Part shown: positions 1 to 6,737 of the stretch, in pieces | How positions within the stretch are numbered: the first letter of the stretch is position 1 | Layout of the letters: every line of letters begins with the position of its first letter | NCBI RefSeq assembly: GCF_003611675.1 | Contig: NZ_RAWA01000037.1 | Coordinates: forward strand, 1-39,997 | Reading direction: 5' to 3' | DNA length: 39,997 bases | From: Corallococcus sp. CA053C | Lineage (GTDB): Bacteria > Myxococcota > Myxococcia > Myxococcales > Myxococcaceae | Notes under the pieces: generated by a model | Database searches by the model: none | What the model was told of the DNA's origin: nothing | The model's input: only the letters and a program-made list of their open reading frames with translations | Translations under genes and position numbers: made by a program

Positions 1-1
1 C

Positions 2-1000
2 CCCGCGAAGGCCCGGTCCGGCGCGGCAGCCCCCGTGCAGGAGGACGAGGATCCGAGCCTCGCCGCCGGTGCGACCGCCTTCGGCGATGAGGAGGCCCAG
101 GCGCTCGACGACACGACGGACGCCTACGCCTCCGGCGACGACGTGGAGGTCTCCGACGAGCTGTCCCCCACGCCGGTGTCGGAGGAGATCGAGGTCTCCG
201 AGGAGCTCCCCGTCCTCGCGTCCGACCTGGAGTCGGAGCCCGGCGCTGCCTTCGCGGAGACCTCCGCCGCGCTGGCCGCGAGCGAGCCTTCCAAGGCCCC
301 ACGCGTGGCCCCCGCCGCCACGACCCCGAGCGCCGCGGAAGCCCGCACGGGCGTGAACCCGCCCCTGCTCACCGAGTGGATCCCCACGGTGAAGCTGCCG
401 GGCACGGAGCCGGGCCAGCCGTTCATGCAGTGGCCGGCGAGCGTCGCGCTGACGGTGAACGGTGAGCTGCTGACCCGCCTGGAAGGGCTCCTCGCCGTGC
501 AGGGGCAGGTCACCTTCCAGCAAGAGATGAAGCGCTTCCGGGGCCGGCCCACGGACAAGCCCTTCGGCGAGGGCGTGCAGGGGATGGTGCGCGCGAAGGG
601 GCAGGGGACGCTGCACGTGGCGCCCGGGGAGGGGCGGCAGCTCCTTGCTGTAGAGCTGGACGAGGAGTCCATCTACCTGCGCGACGCGTGCGTCTTCGCC
701 TTCGAGGAGCCGGTGGTGTTCGAGAACGGCCGCGTCCCGTCGGACCTGGCGCCGGACCTGGACCTCGTGCACCTGCGCGGACAGGGGCGGGTGCTCCTGA
801 GCCTCGCGGGGGCGCTGCGCTCGGTGCCGGTGGCCATGGACGCGCCGGTGTCGGTGCCCCTCACGCACCTGGTGGGCTGGCTGGGCAACCTCACCCCCCG
901 CGTGGTGCCGCTGCTCCAGTCCGCTGGCGGGGAGACACTGCGCTGCGCGGTGGAGTTGGGCGGCGAAGGTTTTGCCCTCATCGCAGTCGGGGTCCGGTAG
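2..1000 (+). CDS. AIM24-like protein with acidic linker, 5' end outside window
   Basis: The frame is open to the first base, so the gene starts upstream and only its last 332 residues are visible. The first ~110 residues are a low-complexity Ala/Glu/Ser/Pro linker rich in acidic residues. The remaining ~200 residues are mostly beta-strand-like, with alternating Gly and hydrophobic positions ('GQGTLHVAPGEGRQLLAVEL', 'LVHLRGQGRVLLSL'). This pattern resembles the AIM24 family, a beta-rich fold of unclear role found in many bacteria. No signal peptide or membrane segment is visible in this part. It ends 11 bases before pgsA on the same strand, so co-transcription is possible. The AIM24 assignment is by pattern only; the function is not known. 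Confidence 0.6.
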   Translation, partial: PAKARSGAAAPVQEDEDPSLAAGATAFGDEEAQALDDTTDAYASGDDVEVSDELSPTPVSEEIEVSEELPVLASDLESEPGAAFAETSAALAASEPSKAPRVAPAATTPSAAEARTGVNPPLLTEWIPTVKLPGTEPGQPFMQWPASVALTVNGELLTRLEGLLAVQGQVTFQQEMKRFRGRPTDKPFGEGVQGMVRAKGQGTLHVAPGEGRQLLAVELDEESIYLRDACVFAFEEPVVFENGRVPSDLAPDLDLVHLRGQGRVLLSLAGALRSVPVAMDAPVSVPLTHLVGWLGNLTPRVVPLLQSAGGETLRCAVELGGEGFALIAVGVR

Positions 1001-1011
1001 AAAGCGCGCCC

Positions 1012-1707
1012 ATGGCCTCGGACCGAGCTCTCAGGAAGCAGCGCAAGCGCGAGGAGCGGGCCCGCAAGCGCGCCTCCCGTCGTCCCAGCATCCTGGTGCA
1101 GGAGTTCTGGAACCTGCCCAACATGCTCACGCTGGGGCGGATCCTCATCATCCCCGTGTTCGTGTGGCTCACCTACGACGCGGACCCGCTGCACTCGCTG
1201 CTCGCGGGCCTGGTGTTCGCGGTGGCCTCCATCACCGACGTGGTGGACGGCTACCTCGCCCGCAAGTGGAACCTCATCACCGTGGTGGGCAAGTTCATGG
1301 ACCCGCTGGCGGACAAGCTCATCGCCATGGCCGCCCTGGTGATGATGGTCCGGCTGGGCCGCATCGCCGCGTGGGTCGTCATCGTGCTGCTGGCGCGCGA
1401 GTTCATCGTCAGCGGCCTGCGCACCATCGCCGCCAGCGAGGGCATGGTCATCGCCGCCGGCCAGGAGGGGAAGTGGAAGACGTCCCTCCAGCTCGTGGGG
1501 ATCATCTCCCTCTGCGTCCACTACGTGCACCCGCTGGACCTGGGCTTCCGCACCGTCACGGTGGACTACAACCAGGTCGGCAAGGTGCTGGTGTACCTGT
1601 CGGGCGCCTTCTCCGTGTGGAGCGCCGTTGTCTACTTCCGCGCCTTCCTGGGGATGCTCGCCCGGAGGGGGAGCGCGGATGCGGATCCGGATGCGAAAAG
1701 TGTTTGA
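1012..1707 (+). CDS. pgsA: CDP-diacylglycerol--glycerol-3-phosphate 3-phosphatidyltransferase
   Basis: A 231-residue integral inner-membrane enzyme of the CDP-alcohol phosphatidyltransferase family. It makes phosphatidylglycerol-phosphate from CDP-diacylglycerol and glycerol-3-phosphate, the committed step to phosphatidylglycerol and cardiolipin. The family signature D-x2-D-G-x2-A-R-x8-G-x3-D-x3-D is complete at about D76, D79, G80, A83, R84, G93, D97 and D101. Hydrophobic segments surround it and the C-terminus. The N-terminus carries a very basic Lys/Arg stretch (residues 5-25) longer than in the E. coli enzyme. The ATG at 1012 was chosen because the open frame upstream overlaps the previous gene. 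The stop codon is embedded in the -35 box of the tRNA-Gly promoter. Confidence 0.93.
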   Translation: MASDRALRKQRKREERARKRASRRPSILVQEFWNLPNMLTLGRILIIPVFVWLTYDADPLHSLLAGLVFAVASITDVVDGYLARKWNLITVVGKFMDPLADKLIAMAALVMMVRLGRIAAWVVIVLLAREFIVSGLRTIAASEGMVIAAGQEGKWKTSLQLVGIISLCVHYVHPLDLGFRTVTVDYNQVGKVLVYLSGAFSVWSAVVYFRAFLGMLARRGSADADPDAKSV

Positions 1708-1732
1708 CGAGTCCGAAGGCCCTCGGTATACC
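1704..1732 (+). promoter_or_regulatory. Sigma-70-type promoter of the tRNA-Gly gene
   Basis: TTGACG (1704-1709) and TATACC (1727-1732) are separated by exactly 17 bases, a near-consensus housekeeping promoter. Transcription should start near 1739, about 58 bases before the mature tRNA. The -35 box overlaps the TGA stop of pgsA. Confidence 0.72.
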
Positions 1733-1796
1733 CCACCTCACTTCCGGCGCGGCACCGCCCGACGGAAAACGCAGCACGCGGTACAGCGGTCCTGAT

Positions 1797-1871
1797 GCGG
1801 GAATAGCTCAGCGGTAGAGCATCGCCTTGCCAAGGCGAGGGTCGAGGGTTCAAATCCCTTTTCCCGCTCCA
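1797..1871 (+). tRNA. tRNA-Gly (anticodon GCC)
   Basis: A complete cloverleaf of 75 bases including an encoded CCA. The acceptor stem pairs GCGGGAA (1797-1803) with TTCCCGC (1861-1867), followed by discriminator T and CCA (1869-1871). The anticodon stem TCGCC/GGCGA closes a TTGCCAA loop that reads GCC, which decodes GGC/GGT glycine codons. The T-arm GAGGG-TTCAAAT-CCCTT is canonical apart from a G-T pair. It has its own promoter upstream and a terminator directly downstream, so it is a single-gene unit. Confidence 0.96.
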
Positions 1872-1877
1872 AAAATA

Positions 1878-1907
1878 AAGGCCCTCTGGGAAACCAGGGG
1901 GCCTTTT
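1878..1907 (+). terminator. Rho-independent terminator after tRNA-Gly
   Basis: AAGGCCCTCTGG and CCAGGGGGCCTT form a stem of about 12 pairs with one T-G wobble around a short GAAA-type loop. A TTTTTCTTTCT tract follows. It starts seven bases after the tRNA CCA end. Confidence 0.88.
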
Positions 1908-1940
1908 TCTTTCTCCCCTTGGCTCCGGGATTGGCTCGCG

Positions 1941-1978
1941 ACAGCAGGCGGGCACGCGAGGGACGGACGGCCTGCTGT
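1941..1978 (+). promoter_or_regulatory. Perfect 9-bp inverted repeat upstream of wzm
   Basis: ACAGCAGGC (1941-1949) and GCCTGCTGT (1970-1978) are exact reverse complements separated by 20 bases, followed by TTTACC. It lies between the tRNA terminator and wzm. It could be a leader hairpin, an operator or a second weak terminator. No clear -10/-35 pair for the wzm operon was found here. Confidence 0.4.
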
Positions 1979-2029
1979 TTACCGGGTCATTCGCCTCCGG
2001 CGGACCGTTTGCGGTATGGATACCGGCGC

Positions 2030-2809
2030 ATGATTCGCAACTTCCGGGAACTCTACTCGTACCGGGGGCTCCTCCTCAGCCTGGTGCAGCGCGAGCTGAA
2101 GGCGCGCTATCGCGGCTCGGTGCTGGGCTTCTTCTGGACGTTCCTGAACCCCACCCTGCATATGCTCGTGTACACGCTGCTGTTCAGCGTGTTCATGAAG
2201 AACCAGATCCCGAACTACGCCTACTTCCTGTTCGTGGGCCTGCTGCCGTGGACCTGGTTCTCCACGTCGATATCAGCGGGGGCCAGCTCCATCAGCGACC
2301 GGCGCGACCTGATGACCAAGGTGCGCTTCCCGGCCCAGGTGCTGCCGGCCACGGTGGTGGCCACCAACTTCTGCAACTTCATCTTCTCCCTGCCGCTGAT
2401 GGTGGTGCTGGGGCTGTTCTTCGGCGTGGTGCCGTCCTGGCACATCCTGGCCTTCCCGGTGGTGGTGCTGGTGCAGATGTGCTTCACCTTCGCGGTGGTG
2501 TACGCGGTCAGCGCCTTCAACGTGACGTTCCGGGACCTCCAGCACATCGTGATGAACCTGATGATGCTGTGGTTCTTCGTCACGCCGGTGCTCTACAAGC
2601 TGTCCACCATCCCGGAGGCGTACCGTCGGGTGCTCCAGGTGATCAACCCGATGTCCATCCTCATCACCTCGTACCAGGCCATGTTCTACGAACACCGCCT
2701 GCCGGACGCGGTGCCGCTCGTGTCGCTCCTGGGCGTCTCGCTGTGCCTGCTGTGGGGCGCCACGCAGATCTTCGAGAGCCGCCGCGAGGAGTTCGCGGAG
2801 TCCATCTAG
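2030..2809 (+). CDS. wzm: Polysaccharide ABC exporter, membrane subunit (Wzm-type)
   Basis: A 259-residue ABC-2-type permease that forms the inner-membrane channel exporting an undecaprenyl-linked O-antigen or related polysaccharide. The N-terminus 'LLLSLVQRELKARYRGS' followed by 'LGFFWTFLNP' is the hallmark of the Wzm/TagG/KpsM family. About six hydrophobic segments follow, including a Phe- and Val-rich pair around residues 95-170. The ATG at 2030 was preferred to an in-frame start 111 bases upstream because the family N-terminus begins there. The stop abuts the ATG of the ATPase gene with no gap, so the two are coupled. Order and type match wzm of the M. xanthus sasA locus, needed for O-antigen and multicellular development. 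Regulation is not evident. Confidence 0.9.
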   Translation: MIRNFRELYSYRGLLLSLVQRELKARYRGSVLGFFWTFLNPTLHMLVYTLLFSVFMKNQIPNYAYFLFVGLLPWTWFSTSISAGASSISDRRDLMTKVRFPAQVLPATVVATNFCNFIFSLPLMVVLGLFFGVVPSWHILAFPVVVLVQMCFTFAVVYAVSAFNVTFRDLQHIVMNLMMLWFFVTPVLYKLSTIPEAYRRVLQVINPMSILITSYQAMFYEHRLPDAVPLVSLLGVSLCLLWGATQIFESRREEFAESI

Positions 2810-4153
2810 ATGGCCAACCCACCGACCGAGGACGCCATCGTCATCCAGGACGTGGTGAAGAACTTCCGGAAGCGGACCATCCGGGGGGAATACACCACGT
2901 TCAAGTCGGAGCTCGTGCGCTGGCTGCGCGGCAACCGCGTGTCCAAGCAGGGCCGCTTCATCGAGTCGCTCCGGGGCGTCAACCTGCGCATCCCCAGGGG
3001 CCAGACGGTGGCCATCCTGGGGCGCAACGGCAGCGGCAAGAGCACGCTCTTGAAGCTGATCACCGGCATCTACGCGCCCACCTCCGGCACCATCACGGTG
3101 AACGGGCGCGTCTCCGCGCTCCTGGACCTGGGCGCGGGCTTCCACCCGGACTTCTCCGGCCGGGAGAACATCCTCATCAACGGCATCATCCTCGGCATGT
3201 CCCGCGCGGAGGTGCGCGCGAAGATGGACGCCATCATCGCGTTCAGTGAGCTGGGGGAGTTCATCGACGAGCCGGTGCGCACGTACTCCAGCGGCATGTA
3301 CATGCGGCTGGCGTTCTCCGTGGCCACGCACGTGGATCCGGACATCCTCATCATCGATGAGATCCTCGCCGTGGGAGACGAGCACTTCAGCAAGAAGAGC
3401 ATGGCGAAGATGACGGAGTTCAAGCGCCTGGGGAAGACCATCGTCCTCGTCACGCACGACATGGCCACCGTGGAGCGGTGGTGTGATCAGGCGGCGTGGC
3501 TGGACGGCGGGCGCATCCGTCGCATGGGTACCCCCGCGGAGATCTCCGCCGAGTACCGGCAGGCGGTGTCGCTCGCGGAGGCGCGCTCCACCGTGTTCAC
3601 GCCGCCAGCGCTGACGGAAGGCGGAGGGGCGCTGCCCGGCCTGCCGGAGGGGCCCCCTGTCACGGACGCGCCGAAGCCCGTGCCCCAGGTCGCCGTGTCC
3701 CGGGTGTGGCTGACGGGCCCGCGCGGGGAGGAGCTGGGCACCATCGCCCCGGAGACGCGGGCGGAGGTGTGCATCGACTACGTGGCCCGCGAGGCCGTGG
3801 AGGACGTGGAGTTCGTCCTCACGCTGGCGTCCGCGGACGGGCCGGTGCTGTACGCGACGAGCACCCGGACGGACCGGGTGCCACTGCCGACGCCGTTGCC
3901 GCCGCAGGGCCGGCTTCGCTTCGTGCTGCCGCGGGTGGGGCTCCTGGGGGGCGCCTACGTGCTGAGCGTGGAGCTGAAGACGGGCAACAACGCGAACCCG
4001 GAGGCGGGGCGCGAAGCGCGCTGCACCTTCTCCGTGTCGACCGAGCATGACGACCGGGGTGTCTTCCGGCCGGAGCATGCCTGGGTGGTGGATGAGGCTC
4101 CGGCCGCCCCCGTCCAGGCCGTCTCCGTGCCCAAGCATGCCGCGGCCTCCTGA
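2810..4153 (+). CDS. wzt: Polysaccharide ABC exporter, ATPase with C-terminal carbohydrate-binding domain (Wzt-type)
   Basis: A 447-residue cytoplasmic ATPase partner of Wzm. The nucleotide-binding domain has Walker A GRNGSGKST (71-79), the ABC signature SSGMYM (160-165), Walker B DILIIDE (178-184) and a switch His in 'VTHD'. After a Pro-rich linker (about 265-295), residues ~295-420 form a beta-rich domain like Wzt_C, which in E. coli O8/O9a binds the modified non-reducing end of the polymer. This implies export of a chain whose end is chemically capped, but no capping methyltransferase or kinase is visible nearby. The gene follows wzm without a gap; a CGGAG motif lies before the start. It is 3' to wzm as in the M. 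xanthus sasA locus. Confidence 0.9.
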   Translation: MANPPTEDAIVIQDVVKNFRKRTIRGEYTTFKSELVRWLRGNRVSKQGRFIESLRGVNLRIPRGQTVAILGRNGSGKSTLLKLITGIYAPTSGTITVNGRVSALLDLGAGFHPDFSGRENILINGIILGMSRAEVRAKMDAIIAFSELGEFIDEPVRTYSSGMYMRLAFSVATHVDPDILIIDEILAVGDEHFSKKSMAKMTEFKRLGKTIVLVTHDMATVERWCDQAAWLDGGRIRRMGTPAEISAEYRQAVSLAEARSTVFTPPALTEGGGALPGLPEGPPVTDAPKPVPQVAVSRVWLTGPRGEELGTIAPETRAEVCIDYVAREAVEDVEFVLTLASADGPVLYATSTRTDRVPLPTPLPPQGRLRFVLPRVGLLGGAYVLSVELKTGNNANPEAGREARCTFSVSTEHDDRGVFRPEHAWVVDEAPAAPVQAVSVPKHAAAS

Positions 4154-4214
4154 GGGGAGGAGGCCTCCCCGCACGCCGCGGCCCGGGGCCTTGAAAAGGG
4201 GAGGCGCCTGGGAA

Positions 4215-6719
4215 GTGAGCACCTTGTTCCACAGCATGCCCGAGGGGGGGCAGGCGTCGACGTCCGCCGCGGAGCTCGCCGAGCAGATCGCCGCCTTGCG
4301 CGCCGAGCCTGACGGCGCGAACGCCCCGGCCCTCGCGGCCCTGACGGAGCGGTTGCGCAGGCTGGCGCCTCCGGCCAACGCGGCGCTGTCGCCGCTCCTG
4401 GCCGCGGCCCGGCTCGCCGTCCCCTTCGAGTTCTCCGTGCCGCCCTCGCACCGCTCCGCCATCGGGCAGTGGGTGACGGCCGCCAAGCGCGCCTTCGTGC
4501 TGGGCCTGCGCCCGCTCCACGTCGAATTGCTGCGGCCCCAGGGCGCCTTCAACCAGCGCGTCCTGCGGGTGCTGGAGCGGCTGGAGGCCCGGCGCGACCA
4601 GGGCCTACGCGAGGACCTGACGGCGTGGGTCCGCGCGCAGCTCGACGCGGAAGGGCCCTCCGTGGCCGCCCCGGTGGCGCGGCCCTGGAAGCTGGCGTGG
4701 CACGCGTGGAGCCGCGCCCTCAAGCCGGTGCTGGAGCCGCTGCTCGCGCGCCAGGCGGAGTGGAACGCGCTGATGCGCGACACGCTGCTGTCCGTCGCGG
4801 CCGCGGGCACGCCGGACGTCCTGGACGCCACGCACCGGGTGGCGCGGCTCGTGGCCCTGGCGTGGCCGCTGGCGCGTCCGGGGCTGCCCCGGGGCCTGCG
4901 GGCCTCCGCGCCGCTCTGGGGTGAGGTGCTGCGCCGGCAGTCGCGCTTCAACGGCGAGGCGGTGGTGGCGCTGGCCGCCATCCTCGGGGTGCGCACGCCG
5001 CCCCCGGCGCTGCCCGCGCTGGAGGACTTCCATCACTGGTGCACGCTGCGGGAGCCGGCGGACGTGAGCGCCGCCCGGAGCGGCCTGGAGCGCCTGCCGC
5101 GCCGGCCCCGGCTGTCCCTGGTGGTGTCCACCGCCGGAGCCTGTCCCTCGCACCTGCGCGAGTGTCTGGCGTCGGTGGAGGCCCAGCTCTACCCGCAGTG
5201 GGAGCTGGTGGTGGTGGGGCCGGAGGACGGGCCCCCGCTGCCGGAGCCCTGGGGCCCATCGCGCCGTCAGCCGCGCATCCGCCGGGTGACGCTCTCCGGT
5301 CCCGCCGACCTGGCCCGCGCGCTGAGGGTGGGCGCGCAGGCCGCGAGCGGGGACTTCGTGGGCGTGCTGGGCGCGGAGGACACGCTCGCGCCCCATGCGC
5401 TGGCGGAGGTGGCGCTGGCGCTGGGCGCGGATCCGTCCCTGGACGTCGTCTACGGGGACGAGGACCGGCTGGACGCGCGAGGGCGCCGCACCGCTCCGTT
5501 CTTCAAGCCGGACTGGTCGCCGGACCTGCTGCGCTCGGTGGACTACCTGGGCCGGCTGGTGATGGTGCGCCGCTCGCTGGTGGAGTCGGTGGGCGGCTTC
5601 CGCGAGGGCTTCCCGGGGGCGGAGGAGTACGACCTGCTCCTGCGCGTCAGCGAGGCCTCCGAGCGCATCGGGCACGTGCCGCACCTGCTCTACCACCGGC
5701 GCGCGGGGCTCGTGGGCCAGGTGTCCCCCGAGGGGCGCCGCGCGCTCGAAGAGCACCTGGAGCGCCGGGGCGAGCAGGCGGAGGTGACGGTGCCGGGGCC
5801 GGGCCGCTACCGCGTGCGCTACGCGGTGAAGGGCTCGCCGAAGGTGTCCATCATCGTCCCGTTCAAGGACCGGCCGGACCTGCTGGAGACGCTGGCGGAC
5901 ACGCTCCTGACGAAGACGACGTACCGGCACTTCGAGTTGCTGCTGGTGTCCAACAACAGCACGCGCCCGGAGACGTTCGCGCTGCTGGACACGCTCACGG
6001 ACTCGCGCGTGGTGAAGCTCACCTGGGACTTCCCCTTCAACTACCCGGCCATCAACAACTGGGCGGCGGGGCAGGCCACGGGCGAGCTGCTGCTGTTCCT
6101 CAACAACGACATGGAAGTGGTGGACCCGGGCTGGCTCACGGAGCTGGTGTCCCAGGCGCAGCGCCCGGAGGTGGGCGCGGTGGGGGCGAAGCTCCTCTTC
6201 CCGGAAGGCACCGTGCAGCACGCGGGCATCGTCGTGGGGATGACGGGCATGGCGGGGCACCCCTTCTGGCGCCTGCCGGACGGGCCCATCTCCACGCCCT
6301 TCGGACACACGGAGTGGGTGCGCAACTGGCTGTCCGTCACCAGCGCGTGCGTGATGATCCGCCGGCCCCTCTTCGACGCGCTGGGCGGCTTCGACGAGCG
6401 CTTCCTCCTGTGCGGCAGCGACGTGGACCTGGGCCTGCGCTTGAACGCCCAGGGCCTGCGCGTGGTGTGCACGCCCTTCGCGCGCGTGGTGCACCACGAG
6501 TCGGCCAGCCGCCGCACGGACGCGATTCCGGAGCCGGACTACTGGCGCTCCTTCACGTCCTACCGGCCGTGGTTGAAGCGGGGCGACCCCTACTACAACC
6601 CCAACCTCACGCTGCTGTCGGGGGACTGCGACCTGCGCCGGCACGCCGAGGACGGCGAGGCGCTGGCGGTGCGCACGCTGGCCCACGAGGTGCCCAGCGC
6701 GCGCCGTCCCCCGAAGTAA
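4215..6719 (+). CDS. Two-domain GT2 glycosyltransferase with helical N-terminal module
   Basis: A predicted 834-residue cytoplasmic glycosyltransferase for the exported polysaccharide. The GTG at 4215 was chosen: GGGGAGG lies ~11 bases upstream and the alternative ATG at 4047 would overlap wzt by 107 bases. Residues ~1-280 are helical and hold three copies of a motif like LLRPQxxFN. Residues ~295-500 form a GT-A domain ('LSLVVSTAG', then 'VVYGDED' near 411). Residues ~540-790 form a second GT-A domain ('VSIIVPFKDR', 'LLFLNNDMEV' near 626, 'CGSDVDLGLR' near 731). It could add two different sugars or act processively. It holds the position of wbgA in the M. xanthus wzm-wzt-wbgA locus. It faces the following gene convergently, with 18 bases between stops. 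Confidence 0.88.
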   Translation: MSTLFHSMPEGGQASTSAAELAEQIAALRAEPDGANAPALAALTERLRRLAPPANAALSPLLAAARLAVPFEFSVPPSHRSAIGQWVTAAKRAFVLGLRPLHVELLRPQGAFNQRVLRVLERLEARRDQGLREDLTAWVRAQLDAEGPSVAAPVARPWKLAWHAWSRALKPVLEPLLARQAEWNALMRDTLLSVAAAGTPDVLDATHRVARLVALAWPLARPGLPRGLRASAPLWGEVLRRQSRFNGEAVVALAAILGVRTPPPALPALEDFHHWCTLREPADVSAARSGLERLPRRPRLSLVVSTAGACPSHLRECLASVEAQLYPQWELVVVGPEDGPPLPEPWGPSRRQPRIRRVTLSGPADLARALRVGAQAASGDFVGVLGAEDTLAPHALAEVALALGADPSLDVVYGDEDRLDARGRRTAPFFKPDWSPDLLRSVDYLGRLVMVRRSLVESVGGFREGFPGAEEYDLLLRVSEASERIGHVPHLLYHRRAGLVGQVSPEGRRALEEHLERRGEQAEVTVPGPGRYRVRYAVKGSPKVSIIVPFKDRPDLLETLADTLLTKTTYRHFELLLVSNNSTRPETFALLDTLTDSRVVKLTWDFPFNYPAINNWAAGQATGELLLFLNNDMEVVDPGWLTELVSQAQRPEVGAVGAKLLFPEGTVQHAGIVVGMTGMAGHPFWRLPDGPISTPFGHTEWVRNWLSVTSACVMIRRPLFDALGGFDERFLLCGSDVDLGLRLNAQGLRVVCTPFARVVHHESASRRTDAIPEPDYWRSFTSYRPWLKRGDPYYNPNLTLLSGDCDLRRHAEDGEALAVRTLAHEVPSARRPPK

Positions 6720-6737
6720 CGCCGGGGGGGCGCGGGC

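Noticed and set aside
1797-1871. tRNA-Gly as an integration site for a mobile island
   Set aside because: No integrase lies nearby, the downstream genes are conserved O-antigen exporter genes, and I saw no second copy of the tRNA 3' end in the window.
2273-4996. A 907-codon minus-strand open frame opposite wzm/wzt/glycosyltransferase
   Set aside because: Composition is shadow-like and the plus strand encodes well-conserved ABC exporter motifs.
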